Position numbers and translations under genes: made by a program
Part shown: positions 54,401 to 61,894 of the stretch, piece by piece
How the letters are laid out: every line of letters begins with the position of its first letter
Numbering within the stretch: the first letter of the stretch is position 1
Assembly: GCA_003225055.1 (NCBI GenBank)
Contig: QIAU01000143.1
Span: 1-64,000, forward strand
Direction: 5' to 3'
Source of the DNA: Acidobacteriota bacterium
Lineage (GTDB): Bacteria > Acidobacteriota > Terriglobia > Terriglobales > Acidobacteriaceae
Length of the DNA stretch: 64,000 nt
Notes under the pieces: generated by a model
The model's input: only the letters and a program-made list of their open reading frames with translations
The model's database searches: none
What the model was told of the DNA's origin: nothing

Positions 54401-55027
54401 GTTATTGTCGCCTCCGTCAAGCAGGTAATTTGTGCCATTGGCCTGGCCACCGGCGACAGAAATGGTCTGCGAACTGTAGAAGTTCTTGCTGCCCTTTTCA
54501 TCTCCGCCAGGCGCATTCAGAGATGCACCCGAGAGCAGAACCAAATCGGTGACATAGCGTCCATTCAGCGGCAGATCAACCATTCGTTGGGAGTCAATCA
54601 CGTTGGAAATACCTGCGCTCTCGGTCTGTATCAGGGGCGCTTCGCTGGAAACCTCGACGGTCTCAGTCGCACTCCCAAGCTGGAGTGGCGCATTCAAGGA
54701 AACGTGATCGTTGACGTGCAACACAATATCAGTCAGGACGTAGGTCTTGAAGCCCTGCTTGCTGATTTCCAGCCTGTAACGGCCCACGGGCAGCCCCGGA
54801 AACAGATAGTTGCCGTTCACGTCGCTAGTCACGGCATGCACGATGGCCCGGTCAATCTCCGTCATCTTCACACTCGCGCCTGCGAGCGCAGCCCCACTCG
54901 GATCGGCGACTTGCCCGCTGACCTGAGCAACTGCGACCTGCTGCGCCAGCAGCGGTGAAGGACGCAGACACACGAAAGCAAAAAACGACAACATCAGAAG
55001 GCAACAGGATTTCCGAGACATTGCCAT
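51491..55027 (-). CDS. TonB-dependent, Oar-like outer-membrane receptor, 1178 residues
   Basis: A signal peptide (CCLLMLSFFAFVCLRPSPLL, cut after LAQ) precedes the regulatory-like domain (VSGQVADPSGAALAGASVKM), the plug (SNVIDSQRMVDLPLNGRYVT, GTNYLLDGGDNNDTFSNVNL, GGIVNLVTKSGANQIHGNVF) and a barrel ending LQFAVKVHF. The YVTDLVLLSGAS and FYRDGIFNATTKRF text is typical of this family. Frame intact for 3.5 kb. It is divergent from a secreted GH88/105 hydrolase, so the pair probably works on pectin-type or other uronate-containing glycans (inference). ATGs at 55027 and 55021 are both possible. Confidence 0.9.
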   Translation of the reverse strand: MAMSRKSCCLLMLSFFAFVCLRPSPLLAQQVAVAQVSGQVADPSGAALAGASVKMTEIDRAIVHAVTSDVNGNYLFPGLPVGRYRLEISKQGFKTYVLTDIVLHVNDHVSLNAPLQLGSATETVEVSSEAPLIQTESAGISNVIDSQRMVDLPLNGRYVTDLVLLSGASLNAPGGDEKGSKNFYSSQTISVAGGQANGTNYLLDGGDNNDTFSNVNLPFPFPDALQEFSVETSALPARNGLHPGGIVNLVTKSGANQIHGNVFEFYRDGIFNATTKRFVPTGSSSAPKPDTLLRNQFGGTIGGPVVPDKLFWFAGYQATRSRQTTSQLAHTATQQTLNGDFTALESSPCVSPAKVLKGGFSGNMISPTRFDPAAVALFSAGYVPVSTDPCGLLTYVQPSINNEDQVIGKVDFNINSKQAIFGRYFIDDYRSPAPFDLHNLILTQFQGNTERAQTFTLGHTYTFSPSLINSFHGTLSRRRDNRSVDPHDINPTTLGVNMYAAVPDFLLFNISSYFMVGCGTCAPGFFNVNTGQVADDVDWIRGKHHFAFGVDYIHTQNNTLTGYDENGTFSFTGNVTGDGLADFLLGQQAAFTQSRAQKVAYRENIPSLYAQDTYKADKHLTITAGVRWEPSIWPSDYFHRGSFFNMADFLNNVHSSVYPTNGLPGTFPPAGMLYYGDQGVPGAFTNNHFLNFAPRFGIAWDPSGKGNQSIRAGYGLFYDSSMVWFSQRLTSNPPFVNQIDTTQGCGTFSNPWKNYSTSTGCVANSGTEENPFPGTGASVFPSGSFWVSMPHQMRPLYMQQWNLSYERQFLNEWSFSLAYLGSRSLHVPLAYDANYIETSPAVCTERTLPGGPGCTTANESQRRLLYQIATGGTVPPTGQFTPQYAEGLGALDFADDTGFSNYNAGMATVQHRFRHGFSVQANYTFSHCLSNGDFNGDLRQSYYMIQTDHHLDYGNCNFDIRHIFNVSMVASSPFHGTGAIRWLVGGWQFAPSIRVLSGYPVNVVLGKDSLADGNESSGSNVGARPELVPGQPVYVNKWVTSSPSNPCPGGVSICYELFNPNAFADSTSSSAPVVINPKAGNVYAYTPVGRDAFYGPGVLRFDGALSRLFPIRERTQLELRFEAFNAINKINLRPTSGIGSAMARNGSTFGFVTSSPGAGFFPSDYDPRILQFAVKVHF

Positions 55028-55152
55028 CTCCCGAAAGTCTGAATTTCAGCTGCGTGCAACTACGCGGCGCCACGCTAAGTTCTCCCGGAATCTCTTTAAA
55101 CCAAAAACCCCAAACCGACCATGATGTTGGGCGCCCTCTATGTACTTCCACA

Positions 55153-55166
55153 GACAATTGTTTGTC
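55153..55166. promoter_or_regulatory. Inverted repeat between divergent receptor and hydrolase genes
   Basis: GACAATTGTTTGTC has arms GACAA (55153-55157) and TTGTC (55162-55166) around TTGT. It lies in the 389-base gap between the two divergent starts, a natural site for a shared regulator. No regulator gene is nearby. Assignment by pattern only. Confidence 0.35.
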
Positions 55167-55416
55167 AACCATTCCGATTAGGCGCAGAGTGTTACGCGCT
55201 GAAAAACAGCAGCCCGCCCCGGCGCAAGGTTACAGAACTCCGAAGAAATCACAGCGATACGCGATGCGGAACACTGCTTCCTCTTTTTTCCACTTCTATA
55301 CCGTCACGCACTCGGGCCATTGCACATACTGGTTGCATCGAGACCAAGAACGCGGTAATCATGTTGGCTTTCGGTTTCAGCAAATCATCGGCTCTATCGA
55401 ATGCCGGAAGCGGAGA

Positions 55417-56568
55417 ATGACCGTGACCGAAGGTTTGACAAGATGGTTGAAAAGCGCCGCCGTAGCATCGTTGATTCTGGGTGCAATGTCGTACGCTGCA
55501 GGGCAGCAGAAGTACTTTACCAACTGGCCCGACGGAACTTCCCCGCAAGAGATCGGAAAACGTGTTGCTGAGCGCTTTGTCACCAGTCCCCATCAGGATC
55601 CGCAGAAGATTACCTATCCAGAGGTTTGCGCGTGGTATGGAGCGCTTACATTTGCGCAACTTTCTGACGACAAAGACTTGAGCGCGCGGCTCATCCAGCG
55701 TTTCGAGCCGTTGCTCTTGGCTTCCGGATCGAAACTGATCCATCGCGAGCGCCACGTCGACTTCGAGGTCTTCGGGGTGGTGCCGCTGGAAATTCACATC
55801 GAAACCAAAGACCCCAAGTACTTGGAACTGGGGAAGTCTTTTGCCGACACGCAATGGGAGAGCCTGCCTCCCCAGACCCTGGTTCGGGAGGGCCTACCCC
55901 CAGAGACCGTGCCGCCAGGCCTGACTCCTGAGACCCGTTTCTGGATCGATGACATGTACATGATCACGATCCTGCAGGTCCAGGCATTCCGCGCCACTAG
56001 AGACCCCAAATATCTTGACCGTGCCGCGCTGGAAATGGCCGCATATCTCGACAAACTGCAGCAGCCCAATGGCCTGTTCTATCACGCCCCTGATGTCCCG
56101 TTTTTCTGGGGGCGAGGCGATGGATGGGTAGCGGCGGGCATGGCTGAGTTGCTGCGGTCCCTTCCGCAGAACCATCCCAAGCACGCCCGTATTCTTGAAG
56201 GATACAAAAAGATGATGAAGGCGCTGGTGAGTTTTCAAGGCGCGGACGGAATGTGGCGTCAGTTGATTGATCACCCCGAAGCCTGGCCGGAGACGTCGTC
56301 GACCGGCATGTTTACTTTTGCATTGATCACGGGCGTGAGAAACGGCTGGCTGGATGAAGAAACTTACGGCCCGGCTGCGCGCAAAGGGTGGCTCGCGCTC
56401 GTTGGTTACGTCGATCAAAACGCCGACGTCACAAACATTTGCGTTGGCACCGGAAAAAAGAACGCCCTCGAATACTACCTGACCCGGCCGCGTCACACCG
56501 GCGACATGCACGGCCAGGCTCCAGTGCTGTGGTGTGCTTCTGCCCTCCTACGAGAAGCATCGCACTAA
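55417..56568 (+). CDS. Exported GH88/GH105-type unsaturated glucuronyl or rhamnogalacturonyl hydrolase
   Basis: A 383-residue protein. ATG at 55417 leads a signal peptide (SAAVASLILGAMSYAAG). The (alpha/alpha)6 barrel carries the catalytic-Asp motif RFWIDDMYMITILQVQAFRA, RGDGWVAAGMAELLRS, QPNGLFYHAPDVPFFWGRG and DHPEAWPETSSTGMFTFALI. These enzymes hydrate and cleave the unsaturated uronic acid left by polysaccharide lyases. Reading upstream of 55417 to 54955 overlaps the divergent receptor and is not used. Full length for the family. Confidence 0.92.
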   Translation: MTVTEGLTRWLKSAAVASLILGAMSYAAGQQKYFTNWPDGTSPQEIGKRVAERFVTSPHQDPQKITYPEVCAWYGALTFAQLSDDKDLSARLIQRFEPLLLASGSKLIHRERHVDFEVFGVVPLEIHIETKDPKYLELGKSFADTQWESLPPQTLVREGLPPETVPPGLTPETRFWIDDMYMITILQVQAFRATRDPKYLDRAALEMAAYLDKLQQPNGLFYHAPDVPFFWGRGDGWVAAGMAELLRSLPQNHPKHARILEGYKKMMKALVSFQGADGMWRQLIDHPEAWPETSSTGMFTFALITGVRNGWLDEETYGPAARKGWLALVGYVDQNADVTNICVGTGKKNALEYYLTRPRHTGDMHGQAPVLWCASALLREASH

Positions 56569-56677
56569 AAGTTAAGACCGCGGCACACCCGATGCAGCAC
56601 GCTCCTCTGAGGTGACGAATCGATGGGATGCGGAGCTGGAAGGCCCAGGAGGTGCATTTAGCGCATATGAAACGGAT

Positions 56678-56848
56678 CTAGCCCGGACCGCCACCCCAGC
56701 CACCAGGCATATCGGCCTTGGGTGGAGCCTCGAAAGTCAAAGACGCGGCCAGATCAGATCTGTCAGTTGTCGCTCCAGGCTTTACTTCCCGAGCGCCGCA
56801 GAAAAGCGTCAAAGCCGCGCACATCAGTGCAACCAAGAGCTTTGCCAT
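56678..56848 (-). pseudogene. 5' fragment of an exported protein
   Basis: ATG at 56848 starts MAKLLVALMCAALTLFCGAR, a signal peptide with a possible lipobox (LFCG). The mature part reaches FEAPPKADMPGGWGGGPG and stops at 56678. The Pro/Gly text looks like the start of an exported carbohydrate-binding or repeat protein that has been truncated. Confidence 0.5.
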
Positions 56849-57072
56849 CAATGCCCCTGGCGGGGCTGGAGACGCGAATCGAAGGTCCGGCAAGATTGGT
56901 GGGCTAACGTGCGATGTGCAGTCGTAGATCATTCTGAGACTTCTGCCCCGGCACTTCTTTTCTCGAGTAAATCCCAAAATTATGTTGTGGTTCTTGTCCC
57001 AAAGCACTCATCAATACTACTCATTGGGTGCAGCCGACAGCATAAGTAAAGAGCACAACATAAGCTGCCAGA

Positions 57073-57347
57073 TTGAAGTTAACTGACCTTGTGCCCGAGG
57101 TCGCCGAGGGCTTTCTGAAAAACGAGTTGACCGCGGAGCACGCTCTGCTCATCGCCAAGCTGCCGGGATCGGTGAAGAAGGAAGCTCTCAACCAAGCTTA
57201 TGTGACTGCCTGGATCGAGGGGAAGCACGAGCGCGTGCTGAAGCCCATCGCATCTTTACAGGCGTGGATTGAGCAGCACCTTTTCCTCCAGTTGGACAAC
57301 GTGCCCTTCCCGAAAGACGATGCAACGCTCGTACCGGAAGCAGGAAA
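57073..57347 (+). pseudogene. ParB-like partition protein, internal fragment
   Basis: The frame reads KLTDLVPEVAEGFLKNELTA, EHALLIAKLPGSVKKEALNQ, ERVLKPIASLQAWIEQHLFL and DNVPFPKDDATLVPEAG. This corresponds to the helix-turn-helix and dimer regions of ParB/RepB plasmid partition proteins. The N-terminal nuclease-like domain and the tail are missing. It ends at the dispersed repeat at 57348. Plasmid-derived. Confidence 0.7.
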
Positions 57348-57493
57348 TGTACGGGCGGCACGTAGAGTTGGAGGCTGGCGATGCGGAACCACGTCACCCT
57401 GAGAAATGTAGTGGTAGTGTTGGTGAGGAGGCAATTGGGGTGACAGCAAAGAGCAGACGGAATGCCGCAGCTTACTGGTTGTACCTGATTCCA
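57348..57493 (+). repeat. Dispersed repeat, copy B, nearly contiguous
   Basis: 146 bases matching the two separated segments at 43275-43338 and 43653-43727. Both copies lie directly beside broken plasmid-type genes (DUF6915 and ParB), so this may be a non-autonomous mobile element or its end. Confidence 0.7.
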
Positions 57494-57499
57494 GCTTTT

Positions 57500-57720
57500 T
57501 CACCGGGTTCAATAGTGTCCCCGGCATTCTCGCTTTGATCGCGGTGATCCCGTTGGCAGCGATTGTTCTCTTAGGCAGGTCGTTTCCTGGAGGACATGGG
57601 ATACGTGCCCTGTTCGCGGCGCTCGCCATCTGTTGGAGCGGACTGTTGCTCTCCCTTTATGGCTTCGCCGCGTGGATGTTCTTCGTCTACCTACCGCGTC
57701 ATGGAGCCGGTCCTCGATAA
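57500..57720 (+). pseudogene. Membrane protein, 5'-truncated copy
   Basis: Open reading gives FFTGFNSVPGILALIAVIPL, AAIVLLGRSFPGGHGIRALF and AALAICWSGLLLSLYGFAAW, ending YLPRHGAGPR. At least two transmembrane helices are visible. The 3' 148 bases are repeated at 59651-59798. The 5' end is fused to the dispersed repeat, so the start codon is lost. Confidence 0.58.
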
Positions 57721-57721
57721 G
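57574..57721 (+). repeat. 148-base duplication, copy 1
   Basis: Nearly identical to 59651-59798; both start GGCAGGTCG and end TCCTCGATAAG. They encode the same membrane-protein tail, in frame here and shifted in the second copy's gene. Confidence 0.7.
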
Positions 57722-57829
57722 CTGGAAGCCGCGCTTTCGTCCATTGGAGCGGCGCTGGGTTTTCAGAGTGGTTTTTTGATGGTGGGTGGAATGAACTGCG
57801 GTGGGAAAGGTCGGCGCAAGTCAGAGCAT

Positions 57830-57987
57830 TTTAGAACGGGTCAAACGAAGAACAAGCGTGATGCCCACGCCGAGCGCGACAGCGAGCGCAAGAAAAAACC
57901 ACAGCGCGGGAAGGCCGGGAAAATAGCCATACTGCCGACGGTAAATACAAAGCCAGCAACGCCCGCGCCGACGGGGAAATTGTGCAT
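57830..57987 (-). pseudogene. Small membrane protein, frameshifted
   Basis: ATG at 57987 reads MHNFPVGAGVAGFVFTVGSM. A shift near 57926 leads to YFPGLPALWFFLALAVALGV and ITLVLRLNPF. Two hydrophobic helices would result. Without the correction the frame ends at 57841. Confidence 0.35.
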
Positions 57988-58173
57988 GGTTATTCCGGGG
58001 TGAGGGTTATTCTTCATGCCACATCTTCCGGGTTATTGCCCAATAGTCTAACGAAAGAGCGTCCGTGGGGCAGACTGGCACTTTGGTTGTCAACTGCGGC
58101 CGCAAGTATGAGTTCAAATGAGTGGGACATTGCCGGAATCTTCTTAGCAACTTGGCGCATCAAACATAGCATC

Positions 58174-58353
58174 ATGAGTCTTGAGACGAAGACTGTGCCT
58201 CAGTTGGAAGAGATCGCCGCCAACCTGCGGGAGTACATACTGCACAATCCAACCCATTCATCCTTTTATAAGGAAGAGTTGAAGGACGCGGAACAATGGA
58301 TTGCGGAACGGCAGAGAAAATCTTCGCCAAAGCCCGCAGATATCGCTTGCTAA
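58174..58353 (+). CDS. Small helical protein, 59 residues
   Basis: ATG 58174 reads MSLETKTVPQLEEIAANLRE, YILHNPTHSSFYKEELKDAE and WIAERQRKSSPKPADIAC. It is soluble and amphipathic, with no known family. The ribosome site is weak. A strong terminator follows 42 bases later, which supports real transcription. Confidence 0.55.
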   Translation: MSLETKTVPQLEEIAANLREYILHNPTHSSFYKEELKDAEQWIAERQRKSSPKPADIAC

Positions 58354-58395
58354 AAAAATTAAGGCGGCGTTGCCACCTGCGGCGGCGGGAATGAA

Positions 58396-58427
58396 AAAAG
58401 CCTTCGGCGAGAGCGCTGAAGGCTTTT
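58396..58427. terminator. Bidirectional rho-independent terminator
   Basis: AAAAGCCTTC (58396-58405) and GAAGGCTTTT (58418-58427) are perfect reverse complements around a 12-base loop, with A and T runs on the two sides. It can stop the plus-strand small gene and the minus-strand small membrane-protein gene that ends at 58440. Confidence 0.8.
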
Positions 58428-58439
58428 GTTTCTTGCGAT

Positions 58440-58577
58440 CTAGTGACGAGGGCATGATTGGGTTTCTGGCGGTTTCCTGTTTGGTGGGAGCGGCTGCGGG
58501 GCGAGCCAGGTGAGGAGGATCACTAAGAGACCTGCCAGGATCAGCCAGGGGTGGTGGTACCAGGCCGTGAATGCCAT
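58440..58577 (-). CDS. Small membrane protein, 45 residues
   Basis: ATG at 58577 reads MAFTAWYHHPWLILAGLLVI, then LLTWLAPQPLPPN and a Pro-rich basic tail. One clear transmembrane helix. It ends just before the strong terminator, in the right direction. The ribosome site is weak. Function unknown. Confidence 0.45.
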   Translation of the reverse strand: MAFTAWYHHPWLILAGLLVILLTWLAPQPLPPNRKPPETQSCPRH

Positions 58578-58856
58578 GCTTGCAAGTCCAGGAGTAGAAT
58601 TTTGCCGGCTTCGTTGCCGGAAGGATGCGAGTTATGAACGAGATTGCCGCCCTTGGATAGCGGTCCGGCATATTATCTACCGCATTCAGAGCGGCATTTG
58701 GCCGAAACAGAGATATGGTGTGCTCCGCCAAGCGGTCCGGTGTGGAATATCGAGTGGCACGATTGCAGAACATGGCCGAGCAGACGCGTCTCGCGTTCAG
58801 GAGGAACGCTTGTCGTAGTGGCTCGCCGTAAAGGCGATTTACCTATTGCAGCGCTA

Positions 58857-59315
58857 CTACATCGATTTCCACGAGAGCGTCTCTAGGCAACGCGGCAACG
58901 CGATAGTGGAGCGCGAAGGGGGTGCGTTCGTGAAGAAGTGCCCGTAGACTTCGTTCATAACCGGGAAGTCCGAGATGTTCTTCAGGAATACCGTGGTCCT
59001 CACAACCCGCTCCATGCTGCTCCCGGAAGCGGCAAGCACAGCGGAGAGGTTCTTCAACACGCGCTCAGTCTGCACCCTGATGTCGCCCTCAACTAGTTTG
59101 CCTGCCGCGGGATCCAGCGCGATTTGACCCGATGCGAAGACGAACCCGCCTCCCGTGATCGCCTGCGAGTACCGGCCAATGGGTTGGGGCGCATCTTTGG
59201 TCGCAACCTCTTCTGGGTTGGCCTTCTTCTCGTGCGCGGACGCGCCTGGCGGGTTCTGCGCGGTGGAAATGGAAACGAATAGAAGCAGAGCTAGAAGCTC
59301 GCCAGTGCTTTTCAC
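58857..59315 (-). pseudogene. Exported RidA/YjgF-family protein, C-terminal frameshift
   Basis: GTG at 59315 follows a GGAGGGAACT site and a signal peptide (STGELLALLLFVSISTAQ). The RidA fold reads IGRYSQAITGGGFVFASGQI, VQTERVLKNLSAVLAASGSS and RVVRTTVFLKNISDFPVMNE. RidA enzymes deaminate reactive enamines; the catalytic Arg region RVVRTT is kept. Near 58894 one base is missing and the end reads LPRCLETLSWKSM. With one G added it becomes VAALPRDALVEIDVVALQ, the normal C-terminus, stopping at 58843. Confidence 0.75.
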
Positions 59316-59477
59316 AGTTCCCTCCAGATTTCGGGTCTTGAATTGAGGGCCGTCGGTGAATTGGCCGGAAGGACCGCCGAATTCTAACACCAGCCCCCAG
59401 GGTCTGTTACAGGTTCTTAGGCTTCTTAGGCACGGGCGCTTGATTTTAGTCTGGCCCTGTGAGAATCTCTCGGCCCG

Positions 59478-59797
59478 ATGGACGAGGACCGCAGTCAGGA
59501 ACGCAAGAGAACATGGTTCATTTGGGGCATGGTCCTCGCTGGGGTTCCGTCCGTTGCCCTGATTATCGGACTGTTCCACGCCTTTGCAGGAATTAGCGAG
59601 CAGAAGGCAACGGGCCTGGCAGCGGTGGCCGGTGGTATTGCAGAGGCTTGGGCAGGTCGTTCTCTTCAGGACATGGGATACGTGCCCTGTTCGCGGCGCT
59701 CGCCATCTGTTGGAGCGGACTGTTGCTTTCCCTATATGGCTTCGCCGCCTGGATGTTTTTCGTCTACCTGCCCCGTCACGGAGCCGGTCCTCGATAA
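59478..59797 (+). pseudogene. Small membrane protein with internal frameshift (paralogue of 57500-57720)
   Basis: ATG at 59478 reads MDEDRSQERKRTWFIWGMVL, AGVPSVALIIGLFHAFAGIS and TGLAAVAGGIAEAW. Here the frame shifts; the other frame continues as GRSFSSGHGIRALFAALAIC and WSGLLLSLYGFAAWMFF to 59797, matching the copy at 57.6 kb. Uncorrected, the frame ends a few bases away with unrelated text. Confidence 0.6.
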
Positions 59798-59798
59798 G
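59651..59798 (+). repeat. 148-base duplication, copy 2
   Basis: Same length as copy 1 at 57574-57721, with differences at scattered positions, so the duplication is not recent. Confidence 0.7.
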
Positions 59799-59987
59799 CC
59801 CTAAGCCGCGCCAATGTGTCGCGGATTTTGCCGGGCGAGGTCGCGGGTTTTTCGTGAGGTGCGGGTCTGGAGTTTTGTTTGTGGTCGCGCGGGGACTTGG
59901 CTTGCGGATGCGGCAATTATCGAAGAGAGGAACTGCGGTCTTGTCGGCCTGATGGCGGCATGCTGATCCGGCACAGTAAGTGGGTGG

Positions 59988-60248
59988 TCAGGCTGCGTCG
60001 CAGGAGTTCGGGTCGACGGGAATATCCCACTCATCAAGTAGCCATTCTGGGACGTAGACCCGATTCTTGTTGCGCTCGCACCAGCTGCGTAGCTCCGCTG
60101 AGGAGACATACGTCTCTACCGTGAGTCGCAATTGCCTGACTTGCGTTTCGAACTCGGTAGGGAGAACTCGCGCGGGCGGAATGGGGCGGCCCCAGTTGGG
60201 ATTTCCGCGTTTACGAACAATACGTGGCTGGGCGGCTGGTTCTGCCAT
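59988..60248 (-). CDS. Conserved hypothetical protein, 86 residues
   Basis: ATG at 60248 reads MAEPAAQPRIVRKRGNPNWG, RPIPPARVLPTEFETQVRQL and WCERNKNRVYVPEWLLDEWD. It is basic at the N-terminus and acidic at the C-terminus, with no signal peptide. It resembles small proteins common in Acidobacteriota near mobile DNA (from memory). Function unknown. Confidence 0.62.
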   Translation of the reverse strand: MAEPAAQPRIVRKRGNPNWGRPIPPARVLPTEFETQVRQLRLTVETYVSSAELRSWCERNKNRVYVPEWLLDEWDIPVDPNSCDAA

Positions 60249-60454
60249 AGCCCCCCGATAATACTCTGCCCGGTTAGACTTCGCGACTTCGGACCCTCGC
60301 GTGGTCGGGGAAACGAGATGCACGGACGTCTCCCCTCAAAGAGCTGATCTCCGCGTGGCTAGAATCGCCTTTCGCCTGCGTGGCGGACCTGCCTTGTGGC
60401 GGATGCGGGGAGTCGCCGTTGCAATTTGCCCGTCACCTGCCTTTAGCAGGAATG

Positions 60455-60482
60455 GAAAAAGCCTTCGTGCGTTGACGAAGGC
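60455..60482 (-). terminator. Rho-independent terminator of the lipoprotein gene
   Basis: GCCTTCG (60461-60467) and CGAAGGC (60476-60482) form a 7-base stem; on the minus strand it is followed by TTTTTCC. It lies 40 bases after the lipoprotein stop. Confidence 0.7.
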
Positions 60483-60522
60483 ATGGATGTGGGCAGCGAG
60501 TCCAAGATTTCATGGTCGCTGC

Positions 60523-60897
60523 CTAATGCTTCAAAGGAGTCATTCCGGTCTCTTTTCCTTGTCCGCCGGCCTGAGTAATGGTTCGCGATTGGCGTATCAC
60601 TGATACTTTATGTCCTGTGTCGTGGCATCTACCCGGTATTTTGCTTGATACTACCGTGTCTCCCTCTATTGGTTCGTTGTCAAATTCACAGTCCCATTCT
60701 TTTGCTTTAGGGTCCAATGGATCTCCGTTTTTTACTTCCACTGTTGCCCAATTTTCAGGGGGCGAGTGATTAGAGAGATTTGCACGGAATCGGTTTTCCT
60801 CGACCGACCATGCCCGTTTTACTACTATGGCGGCTGTCGGTGGATTGTCGTCACCACACCCGACCAAGAACAGCAAGAACAATGGCCAAGGCTTCAT
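60523..60897 (-). CDS. Small lipoprotein of unknown function
   Basis: ATG at 60897 starts MKPWPLFLLFLVGCGDDNPP, a lipoprotein signal with lipobox LVGC. The mature protein of about 105 residues includes AIVVKRAWSVEENRFRANLS and EWDCEFDNEPIEGDTVVSSK, all polar. A GGAGGTGG site precedes this ATG, so it is chosen over the in-frame extension to 61026, which is a PIN-like remnant. A terminator follows. Confidence 0.65.
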   Translation of the reverse strand: MKPWPLFLLFLVGCGDDNPPTAAIVVKRAWSVEENRFRANLSNHSPPENWATVEVKNGDPLDPKAKEWDCEFDNEPIEGDTVVSSKIPGRCHDTGHKVSVIRQSRTITQAGGQGKETGMTPLKH

Positions 60898-61026
60898 AGA
60901 CGTTACCACCTCCAGCTTTTGCGCTGCGACGAGAGCCAGCATCTCCTGTAGGTTTTTCATTTCTGAAGGAGGGAAATCGCTCTTCGCAATCGCGGATACG
61001 ATGTCGTTGTCCAAGTAGGCTTTCAT
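60898..61026 (-). pseudogene. PIN-domain N-terminal fragment fused to the lipoprotein frame
   Basis: ATG at 61026 reads MKAYLDNDIVSAIAKSDFPP and LQEMLALVAAQKLEVVTS, the first strand and catalytic Asp of a PIN nuclease, with VVTS as the usual next strand. It then runs in frame into the lipoprotein signal. The remaining catalytic residues are absent. Confidence 0.55.
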
Positions 61027-61082
61027 CGTTTTTCAATCAATTATGGCAGACTGCTCGAAGTACAAAACGTTCGAGTTGAATG

Positions 61083-61103
61083 AAAAAACCGCTCATTGGC
61101 GGT
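61083..61103 (-). terminator. Terminator-like hairpin
   Basis: ACCGC (61088-61092) and GCGGT (61099-61103) form a short stem followed on the minus strand by a run of six T. It lies just upstream of the PIN fragment and could insulate the lipoprotein gene from minus-strand readthrough. Confidence 0.4.
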
Positions 61104-61216
61104 CTGAGTGGGGGAGGGCCTCGCACGCTGCCACCGTGCGACGGATTTTGAGCGGCTGAAGCGCATGTTGCCGCAGGCTGAGCAATTCAATTCGGGAAAA
61201 GCGAAAAAAGACTGAG

Positions 61217-61588
61217 ATGCTCAAGCTTCTTATCGATGAGCATATCTCCCCGGAGGTCGCGGAGGGGCTCCGGCGTCGCACTCGGTCGTTGATCGCTCAG
61301 TGTATGGCGGAATGGGAGGGGAGTGAATTCCTGGGACAGGAGGACTCCAGTTGTTTGCAGCAGACTGCCGTGCAAGGGTTGACGCTCGTTACTTATGACC
61401 GAAGAACCATTCCGCCATTGTTCAAAACCTGGGCGGAGGAAGGGCGAGACTATGGTGGAGTGATTTTTCTCGATGACAAGACCATCTCACCGGCCGATAA
61501 AGGTGGCCTGGTACGCGCACTGATCCGTCTCTTCCAGGAAACTGGCAAATGCGATTGGACTAATCGCATCTGTTTTTTGCGCCGTTGA
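61217..61588 (+). CDS. DUF5615-like PIN-related protein
   Basis: A 123-residue protein with MLKLLIDEHISPEVAEGLRR, SEFLGQEDSSCLQQTAVQG, LVTYDRRTIPPLFKTWAEEG and YGGVIFLDDKTISPADKGGL. The Asp-Glu-His start and LVTYD are typical of DUF5615 PIN-like toxins. A short frame ending at 61214 (RATDFERLKRMLPQAEQF) could be the end of its antitoxin. The catalytic acidic residues look complete. ATG at 61217 is preceded by AAAAAAGACTGAG, a weak site. Confidence 0.72.
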   Translation: MLKLLIDEHISPEVAEGLRRRTRSLIAQCMAEWEGSEFLGQEDSSCLQQTAVQGLTLVTYDRRTIPPLFKTWAEEGRDYGGVIFLDDKTISPADKGGLVRALIRLFQETGKCDWTNRICFLRR

Positions 61589-61894
61589 TTGGCTGGCTTC
61601 AGAAGGGTCACCACAGCAGATGCGCTTCAAATTGTCGTGCAACCGAAGCTGACTCGAAGATACGGGGTGCCGCACGGCGTGAACTGCCTGGCCTGATCAG
61701 ATCGCCCACAGTTGTGTGGCTTCATTGCAACAAGTCCTGGCAGGTGGAAAAGCCGCAGAAGGACAAAGGACAAGGGAATAGTGAGACAATCCTGTCGCAA
61801 GAACCTCCTGGATTCGTCGTCCTACCTGGCTGACGGGTCCTTGGATTGCCAGATTCGGCAAGCCCTACTGGCTCTTCGATCAAAGGAAAATGTC
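61589..61894. other. No gene recognised
   Basis: About 300 bases between the PIN-related gene and the decayed ATPase, with only short frames. Confidence 0.4.

Noticed and set aside
54955-55416. Longer N-terminus for the GH88/105 hydrolase
   Set aside because: The extension overlaps the divergent receptor start and lacks protein character; the ATG at 55417 gives a proper signal peptide.
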